Assembly (NCBI RefSeq): GCF_900155885.1 | Contig: NZ_FTMB01000006.1 | Location: 62,001 to 126,000 of the forward strand | Direction of reading: 5' to 3' | Source: Rhizobium sp. RU20A | GTDB lineage: Bacteria > Pseudomonadota > Alphaproteobacteria > Rhizobiales > Rhizobiaceae | DNA: 64,000 bases | Shown here: positions 44,181 to 53,274 of the stretch, piece after piece | How the letters are laid out: the number at the start of each line of letters is the position of its first letter | Numbering within the stretch: position 1 is the first letter of the stretch | Notes under the pieces: generated by a model | What the model saw: the letters and a program-made list of their open reading frames with translations, nothing else | Told to the model about the DNA's origin: nothing | The model's database searches: none | Translations under genes and position numbers: made by a program

Positions 44181-44313
44181 GCTTCACTTTTCCGACCATG
44201 GCGAAGGGGCCGAAAGCCCCGGTTGGCAGGGCGTTGAGCCTGCCTGCCGTCGCCGGTGCCGCTTGAGGCGCCTGTCGTTCCAGTGCAGTTCGCGTTTCCT
44301 CGGAGTTGGTCGT

Positions 44314-45492
44314 TTGCGTCAGCGTCATGCTTCTCGCCGCAAGGCAGGTCATCGGGCCCTCGGCCTCCTCAGCCCCATCCTCCTCGGCATTCTCACCTTT
44401 GTCGGCACGCCCTCCGATGCCGCCCATGCGGACCTTGCCACCTATCTGTCCGGCATCAACCGGGGCGGCGAGCGCTGGCGCATGTATATGACCACCTCGC
44501 CGGCCGGCTCCGTGCACGAGGTAGAAATGGTCTTCAACGACCCCATCACAACCGGCGCGCTCGCCGATGGCGCCGGCATCCGGCTTCCCGACGGACGCAT
44601 GGCGGCGCTCTCTGGCGAGACCCGCAAGGGCGAGGGCGTTCCGGACGAGGATCGCGTCAACCGCCGCGAAAAGAAGGGCCGAATCGTTGCCGTCGTGCCC
44701 GTCACGCCGCCGAAGGATTTCACGGCCGGCTCCATCCTCGAGCGTCACTCCATGCTGATCGAGCCCGAGTTCGACAGCAAGGAGCACATGCGTTTCGCCC
44801 GCCCGAAGATCAAGGGCCGAGAAATCGAGATCGCCACGGCCTTCTATCGCAAGAAGGCGGAGCCCCGCGATCCGCAGGTTTCGCCGATGTTGGCGAGCCT
44901 CGTCACCAACACCCGGCCCGATATTCTCGCCACCGCCTATGCGGAGCCGGCCCCGGACTATGCCCGGCAGTCGCCGTTCGATTCGATCCTGACCGACAAG
45001 GATGCGCGCGGCCGTTTCATCCCGCAGATCTCGCCCGAGGATCACGCCTGGGCCGCCACGCCCCTGCCGCCGGACGTCTTCTCCGCCGCCGAGCAGGAGT
45101 GCCTCGCCAACGGCATCTATTTCGAGGCACGCGGCGAATCCCTGAAGGGCCAGGCCGCGGTCGCGCAGGTCATCCTCAACCGGGTGCGCAATCCCGCCTA
45201 TCCCAAGACCGTCTGCGGCGTCGTCTACCAGAACGAACAGTGGCGCAACCGCTGCCAGTTCTCCTTCGCCTGCGATTTCATCAAGGATGTCGTGCACTCC
45301 CGCACCCATTGGAAAATGGCGCAGGAAGTGGCCATGGCGGTGACGGCCGGCAAGATCTGGCTGCCGGAAGTCGGCTCTTCCACGCACTATCACGCCACCT
45401 ATGTGCGCCCCAACTGGGCCGGCACGATGAAACGGGTGGGGCAGATCGGCAAGCACATCTTCTACCGCACCTATGGCGGCGGCTGGTCCTGA
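44314..45492 (+). CDS. SleB-family cell wall hydrolase (Hydrolase_2)
   Basis: A secreted or membrane-anchored peptidoglycan hydrolase of about 392 residues. With the TTG start at 44314 (GGAG eight bases upstream) the N-terminus is MRQRHASRRKAGHRALGLLS, then a hydrophobic segment ending GTPSDAAHA, a good signal peptide. The C-terminal catalytic domain (about residues 255-392) has EQECLANGIYFEARGESLKG, where Glu of YFEARGE is the likely catalytic acid, then VAQVILNRVRNPAYPKTVCG and HYHATYVRPNWAG. SleB-type enzymes are lytic transglycosylases of spores; homologues in non-sporing rhizobia probably act in wall remodelling. ATG 44179 is an alternative start but gives a poor signal sequence. Confidence 0.87.
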   Translation: MRQRHASRRKAGHRALGLLSPILLGILTFVGTPSDAAHADLATYLSGINRGGERWRMYMTTSPAGSVHEVEMVFNDPITTGALADGAGIRLPDGRMAALSGETRKGEGVPDEDRVNRREKKGRIVAVVPVTPPKDFTAGSILERHSMLIEPEFDSKEHMRFARPKIKGREIEIATAFYRKKAEPRDPQVSPMLASLVTNTRPDILATAYAEPAPDYARQSPFDSILTDKDARGRFIPQISPEDHAWAATPLPPDVFSAAEQECLANGIYFEARGESLKGQAAVAQVILNRVRNPAYPKTVCGVVYQNEQWRNRCQFSFACDFIKDVVHSRTHWKMAQEVAMAVTAGKIWLPEVGSSTHYHATYVRPNWAGTMKRVGQIGKHIFYRTYGGGWS

Positions 45493-45644
45493 CCACGCTG
45501 ACGTTCCAAAGGCTTTCGTCGGGCGCCGCAATCCGTTGCGGTGCACAAGCGATTCCCGCCCGATTCCCTGCGGCGAATCCGACCTTTGTATTATCCCATT
45601 GATTTCATGATGATTTATTGCGCTGGAATGCGTTAACCCCTGCC

Positions 45645-45673
45645 TTGACTAGAAGGAGGGCTAAAACTATGGT
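45645..45673 (+). promoter_or_regulatory. Putative promoter of the F0 ATP synthase operon
   Basis: TTGACT at 45645 and TATGGT at 45668 are separated by exactly 17 bases, about 100 bases before the atpI ATG. The -35 box matches the sigma70 consensus at five of six positions, the -10 box at four of six. Confidence 0.5.
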
Positions 45674-45769
45674 GCGGCCGACTTGAAAACGGGCCGCCAA
45701 CGCGCAGTTCAGCCCTTGTCATCCTGCCGCTCTTTCAAGGCGCGGCAAGACCAAACGGGAGGAAATGCC

Positions 45770-46129
45770 ATGGTGGGAAAACCCGAAGACAGTCCGGAGG
45801 CGCGCCTGAAGGAGCTGGGCAACAGCCTCAAGGGTCGCCGGCGCAGCGATGAGGACATCAAGGCTGCTGACGAGCGCGCAAGCGAAACCCGCAAGGGCTA
45901 CGCCATGGCCGTCAAGCTTTCGAGTGAATTCATTGCAGCCGTCATCGTGGGTGCGATTCTGGGCTGGCTTTTGGACAATTTTGCGGCTACAGGGCCGTGG
46001 GGAATGATCGTGTTCCTCCTCCTCGGCTTCTGTGCCGGCGTGCTGAACGTGATGCGCGCGGCGGGATTGGTGGCATCGCCCCATCCGGTCGATCGCCTCG
46101 GCGGCAGGGACAAGAACGGCAGGCTCTGA
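45770..46129 (+). CDS. atpI: ATP synthase accessory protein AtpI
   Basis: A 119-residue AtpI/Gct-type protein. The N-terminal 45 residues are charged ([20 protein letters not shown]). Two membrane segments follow: [19 protein letters not shown] and [20 protein letters not shown]. AtpI helps assemble the c-ring and may aid Mg2+ uptake for the enzyme. GGGAGG lies seven bases before the ATG. It is the first gene of atpI-B-E-F'-F. Confidence 0.9.
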   Translation: MVGKPEDSPEARLKELGNSLKGRRRSDEDIKAADERASETRKGYAMAVKLSSEFIAAVIVGAILGWLLDNFAATGPWGMIVFLLLGFCAGVLNVMRAAGLVASPHPVDRLGGRDKNGRL

Positions 46130-46190
46130 GGGCCGGTCGGATCACGAAAAGGCCGGCCGCAAGGCGGGCGACAAGACAGAGAGAGCGGCT

Positions 46191-46952
46191 GTGGCAGGCG
46201 ACAAGGTAGATCCGGTACACCAGTTTGTGGTCAACAAGATCGTTCCGATCGAAATTGGCGGCATCGACTTCTCCTTCACCAATTCGTCGCTGTTCATGGT
46301 CGTCGCCGTGGTTCTCGCCAGCGGCTTCCTGTACCTGACGACCTCGCAGCGCGGCCTCATTCCGGGCCGACTCCAGTCGGTCTCGGAACTCTCCTACGAA
46401 TTCATCGCCTCCATGCTGCGCGAAGGCGCCGGCAGCCACGGCATGAAGTTCTTCCCGATGGTCTTCTCGCTGTTCATGTTCGTGCTGACCGCGAACCTGC
46501 TCGGGATGGTGCCCTACTTCTTCACCGTCACCTCGCAGATCATCGTCACCTTCGCGCTGGCGCTGTTCGTCATCCTGACGGTCATCGTCTACGGTTTCTA
46601 CAAGCACGGTTTCGGCTTCCTCGGCCTCTTCGTGCCCCAGGGCGTTCCGGGCGCGCTTCTGCCGCTCGTCGTCGCGATCGAGGTCATCTCGTTCCTCTCG
46701 CGTCCGATCAGCCTTTCGGTTCGTCTCTTCGCCAACATGCTGGCCGGTCACATCACGCTCAAGGTCTTTGCGGGCTTCGTCGCCACGCTGAGCACCATGG
46801 GTGCCATCGGCATCGGCGGTGCGGTCCTGCCGCTCGCCATGACCGTTGCCCTGACCGGTCTCGAATTCCTCGTAGCCTTCCTGCAGGCCTACGTCTTTGC
46901 GGTACTGACGTGCATGTACCTCAACGACGCGGTGCATCCGGGTGGTCACTGA
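46191..46952 (+). CDS. atpB: F0F1 ATP synthase subunit a
   Basis: Subunit a forms the proton half-channels of F0. The 253-residue protein begins at a GTG codon ([20 protein letters not shown]). The essential Arg lies in [20 protein letters not shown] near residue 180. About six membrane segments are visible, and [20 protein letters not shown] is the conserved C-terminal helix. AtpI ends 61 bases upstream and subunit c starts 76 bases downstream. Confidence 0.97.
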   Translation: MAGDKVDPVHQFVVNKIVPIEIGGIDFSFTNSSLFMVVAVVLASGFLYLTTSQRGLIPGRLQSVSELSYEFIASMLREGAGSHGMKFFPMVFSLFMFVLTANLLGMVPYFFTVTSQIIVTFALALFVILTVIVYGFYKHGFGFLGLFVPQGVPGALLPLVVAIEVISFLSRPISLSVRLFANMLAGHITLKVFAGFVATLSTMGAIGIGGAVLPLAMTVALTGLEFLVAFLQAYVFAVLTCMYLNDAVHPGGH

Positions 46953-47028
46953 GGATTGAACGTCGTCGGTGCCCGTTCTTCCGGGCGCCACAAGAATAGC
47001 CGCAACAACCATTTCGAAGGAGTTTCAC

Positions 47029-47256
47029 ATGGAAGCGGAAGCAGCAAAGTACCTCGGCGCAGGCATCGCGACCCTCGGCATGGCCGGCACGGCTCTCGGC
47101 CTTGGCAACATCTTCGGCAACTACCTTGCCGGCGCCCTGCGCAACCCGTCGGCTGCTGACGGCCAGTTCGGCCGCCTGGTATTCGGCTTCGCCGTTACGG
47201 AAGCTCTGGGCATCTTCTCGCTGCTCATCGCTCTCCTCCTGCTCTTCGCCGTCTGA
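47029..47256 (+). CDS. atpE: F0F1 ATP synthase subunit c
   Basis: The 75-residue proteolipid forms the rotor ring. Two helices are linked by the conserved polar loop ALRNPSA (Arg-Asn/Gln-Pro). The proton-carrying carboxylate is the Glu in [20 protein letters not shown] (about residue 59). GAAGGAG lies seven bases before the ATG at 47029, a strong ribosome site that suits the high copy number of subunit c. Confidence 0.97.
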   Translation: MEAEAAKYLGAGIATLGMAGTALGLGNIFGNYLAGALRNPSAADGQFGRLVFGFAVTEALGIFSLLIALLLLFAV

Positions 47257-47329
47257 TATCGGCAAGGCACGATCGCGGCGCTGAAGGCGGCGCCGCGATC
47301 GCTCGATTTGAGTGCACCTGGAGGTGAGC

Positions 47330-47956
47330 ATGTTTGTGACCGCGGCCTATGCCCAGTCAACCACGACAGAGCCGACCGCGACGGAAGGCGCAGCAGCAGG
47401 ACACGACGCCGCTGCTCCGGCTGGTGAGCTTCACACCGAAACCGGTGTGGCCCACGAAGGCGGTCACGGAGGCGTTTTCCCGCCTTTCGACTCAACCCAT
47501 TTCGCATCGCAGCTGCTCTGGCTCGCGATCTCTTTCGGCCTGTTCTACCTCCTGATGAGCAAGGTCATCATTCCGCGCATTGGCGGAATTCTCGAGACAC
47601 GCCACGACCGGATCGCGCAGGACCTCGATGAGGCCGCCCGCCTGAAGGCCGAGGCCGATGCGGCCATCGCATCCTACGAACAGGAACTGGCAGCCGCCAA
47701 GGCCAAGGGCAACGCGATCGCTTCCGAAGCGCGCGACGCCGCCAAGGTCAAGGCCGACGCCGAGCGTGCATCGCTCGAAGCCGACCTGTCCCAGAAGATC
47801 TCCGCCGCCGAGGCGCGCATTGCCGACATCAAGGCTGCTGCGCTGGCCGAAGTGGGCACGATCGCCACCGACACCGCCGCCGCCGTCGTCGAACGCCTCA
47901 TTGGCCCCAAGGCCAGCGAAGCGGACGTCGCCGCCGCTGTCCAGTCCGTGAAGTAA
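47330..47956 (+). CDS. F0F1 ATP synthase subunit b' (AtpF'/AtpG)
   Basis: A 208-residue b' subunit, one of the two different stator subunits found in photosynthetic and related alphaproteobacteria. The N-terminal 50 residues are Thr/Ala/His-rich ([20 protein letters not shown]). A single membrane segment follows ([20 protein letters not shown]), and then a long Ala/Glu/Lys coiled coil. The ATG at 47330 follows GGAGGTGA, a perfect ribosome site. It is paired with subunit b, 12 bases downstream. Confidence 0.95.
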   Translation: MFVTAAYAQSTTTEPTATEGAAAGHDAAAPAGELHTETGVAHEGGHGGVFPPFDSTHFASQLLWLAISFGLFYLLMSKVIIPRIGGILETRHDRIAQDLDEAARLKAEADAAIASYEQELAAAKAKGNAIASEARDAAKVKADAERASLEADLSQKISAAEARIADIKAAALAEVGTIATDTAAAVVERLIGPKASEADVAAAVQSVK

Positions 47957-47968
47957 GGGAGACGTTCC

Positions 47969-48460
47969 ATGGATTTGACCTCTCTGGCTTCCGTCTGGGC
48001 CTTCGTAGGCCTTCTCATCTTCCTCGGCCTGATGGTGTACCTGAAGGTTCCGGGCATGCTGGCCAAGTCGCTCGACGAACGCGCCGGCAAGATCAGCAGC
48101 GAACTGGCCGAAGCCAAGCGTCTGCGTGAGGAAGCCCAGGCGCTCGTCGCCGAATTCCAGCGCAAGCGCAAGGACGCCGAACAGGAAGCGGCCTCGATCG
48201 TCGCCGCCGCCAAGCGCGAAGCCGATGCCCTGACCGCCGAAGCCAAGGCCAAGACGGAAGAATACGTGGCCCGCCGCACCGCCCTGTCGGAACAGAAGAT
48301 CCGCCAGGCCGAGACCGACGCCATCAACGCCGTCCGCTCCGCCGCCGTCGACCTCGCCATCGCAGCCGCCGAAAAGGTGATTGCCGCCAAGTCCGACGCC
48401 GGCACCCAGAACGAGCTCTTCACCAACGCCCTCGGCGAAGTGCGCACCCGCCTCAACTAA
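47969..48460 (+). CDS. atpF: F0F1 ATP synthase subunit b
   Basis: A 163-residue stator subunit with an N-terminal membrane segment (SVWAFVGLLIFLGLMVYL) and a long charged coiled coil (EAKRLREEAQALVAEFQRKR). It forms a heterodimer with b' and links F0 to F1 through subunit delta. It closes the operon; a strong terminator begins 36 bases after the stop. The F1 genes (atpHAGDC) are not in the window, as usual in this group, where F0 and F1 genes are separate. Confidence 0.95.
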   Translation: MDLTSLASVWAFVGLLIFLGLMVYLKVPGMLAKSLDERAGKISSELAEAKRLREEAQALVAEFQRKRKDAEQEAASIVAAAKREADALTAEAKAKTEEYVARRTALSEQKIRQAETDAINAVRSAAVDLAIAAAEKVIAAKSDAGTQNELFTNALGEVRTRLN

Positions 48461-48495
48461 GGCGTTGCCGTTGCGCCGGTGACAGATCGATACCG

Positions 48496-48528
48496 AAACG
48501 CCGGAGTGCTGATGCGCTCCGGCGTTTT
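48496..48528 (+). terminator. Intrinsic terminator of the F0 operon
   Basis: AAACGCCGGAG (48496-48506) pairs fully with CTCCGGCGTTT (48517-48527), an 11-base stem with a 10-base loop ending in a T-run. It directly follows atpF. Confidence 0.92.
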
Positions 48529-48638
48529 GCTGTGTGGAGTTCGGTCCGTAGAGGTGTCGCTGCGCCTTGAATCGGCTATGGGGACGCGGTGAAACCAACA
48601 CGTCGTCCTCTGCCGATTAGGGTTGAGGAAGCCGCCGC

Positions 48639-48693
48639 GCCCATCCCATCTCCCGCCTCGTGGGGGAGATGCCCGGCAGGGCAGAGGGGGTAG
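48639..48693 (+). repeat. Family B repeat, copy between atpF and rnhB
   Basis: CCCATCCCATCTCCCGCC, a hairpin closed by TGGGGGAGAT, then GCCCGGCAGGGCAGAGGGGG. It has the same order of parts as 7651-7704. It lies in the 280-base gap 48461-48740 together with the atp terminator. Confidence 0.8.
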
Positions 48694-48740
48694 GGCGCAT
48701 ATGCAAGCTCTTCCTCGAGAACCGGCAGGCACATTCCCGC

Positions 48741-49397
48741 TCACTCCCCCTTCAGCGGCCTGAACGTCATCCGGTGCAGCGCGCAGGGCCCAAGGGCCTT
48801 GATGGCGGCGAGATGCGCCGCCGTGCCGTAGCCGGCATGGGCCGCAAAACCATAGCCGATGAAGGCCGCTTCCGCCGTTGCCATCATCCGGTCGCGCGTG
48901 ACCTTGGCGACGATGGAGGCCGCCGCGATCGAGACCGAGCGGGCATCGCCCTTGACCACGGCACGGCCGGGGCAGGGAAGGCCGGGCGGCACATCCCGGC
49001 CATCGATGATGGCGCTGGCCGCCGGCACGGCAAGACCGCGCACCGCCCGCGCCATGGCCGCCAGATTGGCCTTCAGCACATCGGTGCGGTCGATTTCGGC
49101 GGGCGAGGCGGTGGCGATGGAGACGGCGAGCGCCTGGTCGAGAATGAGCGAAAACAGCGCCTCGCGCTTCACGGCGGTGAGCCTCTTGCTGTCGTTCAGC
49201 CCCGGCGGAATGCGAGCGGGATCAAGGATCACCGCCGCCGTCACCACCGGCCCCGCCAGCGGCCCGCGCCCCGCCTCGTCCACCCCCGCCACCGGCCAAA
49301 GGCCTTCGCGCCGCAACCCGTCCTCGATCGAAAAATCGGGGGTCAGAACGACGGGAAAAAGATCGGCGAGAGCGGGTTCGGTTTTCGGACGTGCCAT
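48741..49397 (-). CDS. rnhB: Ribonuclease HII
   Basis: RNase HII removes ribonucleotides and RNA primers from DNA. The 218-residue protein has the conserved start of the catalytic fold, [20 protein letters not shown] (Asp-Glu of the DEDD set). [13 protein letters not shown] follows, then [10 protein letters not shown] and [24 protein letters not shown] with the third and fourth acidic residues. ATG 49397 ([10 protein letters not shown]) was chosen; the frame extends upstream into repeat DNA, which is not coding. Its promoter region is occupied by two family B-like repeats. Confidence 0.95.
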   Translation of the reverse strand: MARPKTEPALADLFPVVLTPDFSIEDGLRREGLWPVAGVDEAGRGPLAGPVVTAAVILDPARIPPGLNDSKRLTAVKREALFSLILDQALAVSIATASPAEIDRTDVLKANLAAMARAVRGLAVPAASAIIDGRDVPPGLPCPGRAVVKGDARSVSIAAASIVAKVTRDRMMATAEAAFIGYGFAAHAGYGTAAHLAAIKALGPCALHRMTFRPLKGE

Positions 49398-49470
49398 GCC
49401 TGCCGGATTGCCACGACGAGGGCGGGTAGGCAAGGGGGGGCATGGTGCGGGGATCGCGCGTGCGTGGGGC

Positions 49471-49523
49471 ACTCCCTCTGCCCAGCCGATCTCCCCCACG
49501 GGTGGGGAGATCGGCTGGGCACG
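49471..49523. repeat. Large perfect hairpin related to family B
   Basis: CCCAGCCGATCTCCCC (49481-49496) and GGGGAGATCGGCTGGG (49504-49519) are perfect 16-base inverted arms with a seven-base loop. The sequence before it (ACTCCCTCTG) resembles the outer part of family B read in reverse. Confidence 0.8.
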
Positions 49524-49586
49524 GCGGCTTCCTGCAGATCATCGCTATAGGAAGCCGAGAGGGTGATGAAGTCCGGTGCGCGCGCT

Positions 49587-49637
49587 ACCAGCCAATCTCC
49601 CCACCCGTGGGGGATGCCTGGCAGGGCAGAGGGGGGG
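49587..49637 (+). repeat. Family B repeat, copy before the DUF523 gene
   Basis: GCCAATCTCCCCACCCGTGG is followed by GGGATGCCTGGCAGGGCAGAGG. It is the same module as 7651-7704 with small changes (CCTGG for CCCGG). With the hairpin at 49471 it forms a mirrored pair around about 65 bases. Confidence 0.75.
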
Positions 49638-49661
49638 CGGCTCGCCGCTCGCGCCGCCGCT

Positions 49662-50147
49662 CTACACCGCCAGCCGCGCCGCCAGGGCTTCGATATCCCG
49701 CGGCGCAAACACCGCAATCCCGGCCTGCGAGAGCCGCGCGGCGACGACGCCCTGGCCGGCGATCCTGGTGCCGGCAAAGTGCCCGTCATAGATGGCAAGC
49801 GAACCGCAGGAGGGGCTGCCGTCAATCAAGAGCGCAAAGCGACAGCCCGCATCACGGGCGACCGTCAGTGCATGGTCGGCAGCGCGCTGAAACACGGCGG
49901 TCACGTCCCGCCCTGTCGCCTCCATCACCCGCGCCGTGCCGCCCAGCACTGCTGTCCCGCCGCCTGCACCCACGATCTCGGCCGGCGGACGCGGCACCGG
50001 CAGGCCGGCGGCCATTTCCGGACAGAGTGCCACGAGGCGCCCTTCGGCAGACCATCGTTCAAGAACGGGATGAAGAAATGGCTTGGCCTTGCCGTCGTAG
50101 CGGACCGCATGGCCCATGAGGCAGGCACTGACGAGAATCTTCTCCAT
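49662..50147 (-). CDS. DUF523 protein, TudS-like (putative Fe-S desulfurase)
   Basis: A 161-residue DUF523 protein. Conserved cysteines are visible at Cys9 (LVSACLMGHAVRYDG), Cys42 (LVALCPEMAAGLPVPRPP) and Cys114 (LIDGSPSCGS), with Cys102 additional. In TudS, a characterised DUF523 relative, three such cysteines hold a [4Fe-4S] cluster that removes sulfur from thiouracil; whether this protein does so is inference. ATG 50147 was preferred over 50153 because GGAGGG lies seven bases upstream of it. It stands alone between rnhB and glyS. Confidence 0.87.
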   Translation of the reverse strand: MEKILVSACLMGHAVRYDGKAKPFLHPVLERWSAEGRLVALCPEMAAGLPVPRPPAEIVGAGGGTAVLGGTARVMEATGRDVTAVFQRAADHALTVARDAGCRFALLIDGSPSCGSLAIYDGHFAGTRIAGQGVVAARLSQAGIAVFAPRDIEALAARLAV

Positions 50148-50237
50148 GCGCATGCCCTCCCGTCGGACAGGGGAATGCCGCCTGCCGTCGTCATGTCAGC
50201 GAAAGACCGGGGCGCGTAGCCCCGGCCGCCCCCGTCC

Positions 50238-52517
50238 TCAGCCGGCGATCTTCGAAAAATCCGCCACCGTGCCCGTTGCTTCGCGGATGCGGGCAAGCAG
50301 CGCAAGGCGGTTGGAGCGGATCGCCGGATTTTCGTCATTGACGAGCACGTCGGCAAAGAAGGCGTCGATCGGGACGCGAAGGGCTGCGAGCGCCTCCATG
50401 GCGGAGCGGAAGTCCTCGCGCGACACGGCGTCCGCGGCCGAAGCCGCCGCCTGCGTGGTCGCGACGTAAAGTTCCTGCTCGGGCGCCAGCGCCAGAAGGC
50501 TCGGGTCGACCGTGGTGCCAACCGCCGTTCCCTTCTTCTCCTCGGCCGCCAGAAGCTGCGTGGCGCGCTTGGTGCCGGCCAGCAGGTTCAGCCCCTCTTC
50601 GGAGGTGATGAAAGCCGTCAGCGCCTCGACACGCCGCGCCACCATCAGGAGGTCGTCATTGCCACTGCCGACCGCGAGCACGGCGTCGATAAGGTCATGC
50701 CGCGCCCCGAGATCACGCAGATAGACCTTCAGACGGTCGTGGAAGAAGGAGAGGAGGTCGGCCACGACGGGCGCCGCGTCCGGACGGTTGGCATAAGTCC
50801 GCTCGATGGCGCGATCCAGCGCCTCCGTGTCACCGGCCTGATCAAGATGCAGCGCGGCCTTGAATTCTTCATCGGACTGCGGGTCGTGAAGATGGTCGAA
50901 GACCTCTTCCGCGGCGGCTGTCGCGATGGCGGTGAGAGGAAGATTGATCTTCCGCTCCAGCATCATCCGCACCACACCCAGCGCCGCCCGCCGCAGCGCA
51001 TATGGATCTTTCGAACCGGTCGGCTTTTCGTCGATCGCCCAGAATCCCGTCAGCGTATCCAGCTTGTCGGCGAGCGCTACCGTCAGGCCGACGGCGTTTT
51101 CCGGCAGGCGGTCGGAGGGGCCCTGCGGCTTCCAGTGATCCTCGATGGCGGCGGCAACTGCCGGGTCTTCGCCCTGCAACACCGCATATTTGCGGCCCAT
51201 GATGCCCTGAAGCTCGGGGAATTCGCCGACGGCTTCGGTGCGCAGGTCAGCCTTCGCCAGAACCACGGCGCGGTCGACCAGCGCCTTGTCGGCTCCGGTG
51301 AAGTCCGCAAGCTGCGCAGCCAGCGCGCGGATACGGCTGACGCGTTCGCCCTGCGTGCCGAGCTTGGCGTGGAAAGTTACCTTCAGCGCATCGAGCTTGG
51401 CCATGCGCTGGTCGAGCGGCTTGGCAAGGTCGAGGTTGAACGTGCCGGCCGAGGCCTTCAGCGTCTCGAGGTCCGGCAGGTCGTTCTGGTCGCGGGTCCA
51501 GAAGTGGCGGGCGTCGGAAAGGCGGGCTCGCACGACCTTGCCATTGCCATGCACGATCTCCTTGCCGCCATCCGTCGCCGCGATATTGGCGACGAGGATG
51601 AAGCGGTTGGACAGCACGCTCTCATCGGCCCCCTGCGGGCGCGTCACGAAGCATTTCTGGTTGGTCTTGATGGTGAGGCGGATGATCTCGGCGGGGATTT
51701 CGAGGTATTCCTCCTCGAATTCGCCCATCAGCACCTGCGGCCATTCCACGAGGCCGGAAACTTCCTCCAGCAGGCCGTCGTCCTCCACGAGGTCGAGCCC
51801 GCTGGCGAAGGCGAGGTTGCGGGCATCCGCGCCGATGATCTCCTTGCGGCGCTCGGCGTCGAGCACCACGAAGGCCTTTTCCAGCTTCTCGACATAGTCG
51901 GCAAAGCGGCGAACGGTGATCGCCGCCGGCGCATGGAAGCGGTGGCCATAGGTGACATTGCCGGCCACGATGCCGTCCACCTCGAAGGGGATCACCTGCG
52001 TCTCGTCATGCTCCGGCCCGAAGGTGCAGACGATGGATTGCAGCGGCCGCACCCAGCGCAGCGCGCCGGGCTTCGCCGAGGCGGCGCCGGAGCGCATCGG
52101 CTTCGGCCAGGGAAAATCGCGGATGATCTTCGGCATGATCTCGGCGACGATCTCTTCCGTCGGCCGGCCGGGCTTGACGATATGGGCGACGTAGAAATCG
52201 CCCTTCTTCGGATCGCTGTGCACATGCGCTTCGGAAATCGAGGCCAGCCCCGCGCCGCGCAGAAAGCCCTCGATCGCCTTCTCATTGGCGTCGGTGCGCG
52301 GGCCCTTGCGCTCCTCGCGCTGGTCGGCGGACCGCGCTGTCAGCCCGCGAATGTCGAGCGTCAGGCGCCGCGGCGTCCAGTATTCCCGCGCCCCCTCATA
52401 GGTCAGCCCCGCCTCGACGAGTTGGTTCGTCACCAGCGTCTTCAGATCGCCCGCCGCCTTGCGCTGCAAACGGGCAGGAATTTCCTCGGAGCGGAGTTCA
52501 AGCAGGAGATCGGGCAT
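50238..52517 (-). CDS. glyS: Glycine--tRNA ligase beta subunit
   Basis: A 759-residue GlyS. The family start [20 protein letters not shown], the internal [20 protein letters not shown] and the C-terminal DALY-like anticodon region (about 590-740) are present. It joins GlyQ in an alpha2beta2 enzyme charging tRNA-Gly. Here glyS and glyQ are separated by nearly 6 kb holding higBA, DUF2207, aroA, lemA and two small genes. All lie on the minus strand except the last two. ATG 52517 is the standard start. Confidence 0.96.
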   Translation of the reverse strand: MPDLLLELRSEEIPARLQRKAAGDLKTLVTNQLVEAGLTYEGAREYWTPRRLTLDIRGLTARSADQREERKGPRTDANEKAIEGFLRGAGLASISEAHVHSDPKKGDFYVAHIVKPGRPTEEIVAEIMPKIIRDFPWPKPMRSGAASAKPGALRWVRPLQSIVCTFGPEHDETQVIPFEVDGIVAGNVTYGHRFHAPAAITVRRFADYVEKLEKAFVVLDAERRKEIIGADARNLAFASGLDLVEDDGLLEEVSGLVEWPQVLMGEFEEEYLEIPAEIIRLTIKTNQKCFVTRPQGADESVLSNRFILVANIAATDGGKEIVHGNGKVVRARLSDARHFWTRDQNDLPDLETLKASAGTFNLDLAKPLDQRMAKLDALKVTFHAKLGTQGERVSRIRALAAQLADFTGADKALVDRAVVLAKADLRTEAVGEFPELQGIMGRKYAVLQGEDPAVAAAIEDHWKPQGPSDRLPENAVGLTVALADKLDTLTGFWAIDEKPTGSKDPYALRRAALGVVRMMLERKINLPLTAIATAAAEEVFDHLHDPQSDEEFKAALHLDQAGDTEALDRAIERTYANRPDAAPVVADLLSFFHDRLKVYLRDLGARHDLIDAVLAVGSGNDDLLMVARRVEALTAFITSEEGLNLLAGTKRATQLLAAEEKKGTAVGTTVDPSLLALAPEQELYVATTQAAASAADAVSREDFRSAMEALAALRVPIDAFFADVLVNDENPAIRSNRLALLARIREATGTVADFSKIAG

Positions 52518-52618
52518 CAGAGCTTACTTTTGACAGGGTGAACGGACTGGCGCGGACTTAGCAAGCCGCGCAGCAAAAGTCATCCCGATGCGATGCAAAA
52601 GCACGTTGCTCCCGCGTT

Positions 52619-52915
52619 TCATGCAGCCGACAAAGTGGGGAGCGCCGCAAGCTCGTCCGCTTTGGCGCGCGCATGCATCTTCAGGTCATAGCTGGTCTGC
52701 AGGTTCATCCAGAATTCCGGCGAGGTGTCGAAGAACCGCGCGAGGCGCAAGGCCGTGTCCGGCGTCATTGCGGTCTGTTCGCTGGCCAGCCTTTCGATGC
52801 GCGTGCGCGGGACATTCAGCTTGCGCGCCAGCATACCGGCGCTCAGTCCGAGCGGCGACAAGAATTCGTCTCTGAGAATTTCACCCGGATGAACCGGCGG
52901 CAGAACAACAGTCAT
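52619..52915 (-). CDS. higA: HigA-family antitoxin (XRE HTH)
   Basis: A 98-residue antitoxin with the typical HigA start VHPGEILRDEFLSPLGLSAG and a Cro/CI helix-turn-helix (LARKLNVPRTRIERLASEQT). The LARFFDTSPEFWMNLQTSYD segment follows. HigA neutralises HigB and represses the pair's promoter. The ATG is 15 bases after the higB stop, in toxin-first order. The operator is probably the 7-7-7 palindrome at 53230-53250. Confidence 0.93.
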   Translation of the reverse strand: MTVVLPPVHPGEILRDEFLSPLGLSAGMLARKLNVPRTRIERLASEQTAMTPDTALRLARFFDTSPEFWMNLQTSYDLKMHARAKADELAALPTLSAA

Positions 52916-52930
52916 CGATGCGCTCCTTCT

Positions 52931-53215
52931 TTAATGATAGTCGACAATCTCGACATTCTCGGCTCCGCCATCCGACCATGTGAAGCAGATCCGCCACTGA
53001 TCATTGATGCGGATCGAATGCTGGCCGCTCCGGTTGCCCCTCAAGGCTTCCAACCGGTTGCCAGGTGGCGCCAACAGATCACGAAGCTCGCGTGCGTTGT
53101 CGAGCAGCGTCAGCTTGACGACGGCGCGTCGGGCGAGATCGGCAGGAAATCCCTTCGGTACACTTCCGCCGGCAACCGCCCGTGTCCGTGCATCTGCATA
53201 GGATCGAATTGCCAT
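52931..53215 (-). CDS. higB: HigB-type RelE/ParE-family toxin
   Basis: A 94-residue toxin of the HigB group, a ribosome-dependent mRNA endonuclease in its relatives. The RelE-like core includes LEALRGNRSGQHSIRINDQW and RICFTWSDGGAENVEIVDYH, the usual C-terminus. The length matches full-length HigB. GGAG lies seven bases before the ATG. A TTGAAA-N16-TACATT promoter overlaps a palindrome just upstream. It is inserted between DUF2207 and glyS. Confidence 0.92.
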   Translation of the reverse strand: MAIRSYADARTRAVAGGSVPKGFPADLARRAVVKLTLLDNARELRDLLAPPGNRLEALRGNRSGQHSIRINDQWRICFTWSDGGAENVEIVDYH

Positions 53216-53229
53216 GTCTCACTCCGGGA

Positions 53230-53250
53230 ATGTATCACTGTACGATACAT
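53230..53250. promoter_or_regulatory. higBA operator: perfect 7-7-7 palindrome
   Basis: ATGTATC (53230-53236) and GATACAT (53244-53250) are perfect inverted arms around a seven-base spacer, 14 bases before the higB start. On the minus strand the site fills the spacer of a TTGAAA-N16-TACATT promoter, which suits repression by HigA. Confidence 0.75.
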
Positions 53251-53274
53251 TTTCAAGTCAGCTCGTTACGCGCC

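Noticed and set aside
49471-49637. CRISPR-like array of spaced repeats before rnhB
   Set aside because: Only two related units in opposite orientation, no regular spacers and no cas genes.
50697-52541. Plus-strand frame of about 610 codons opposite glyS
   Set aside because: Antisense shadow of glyS; no start signal or recognisable domain.
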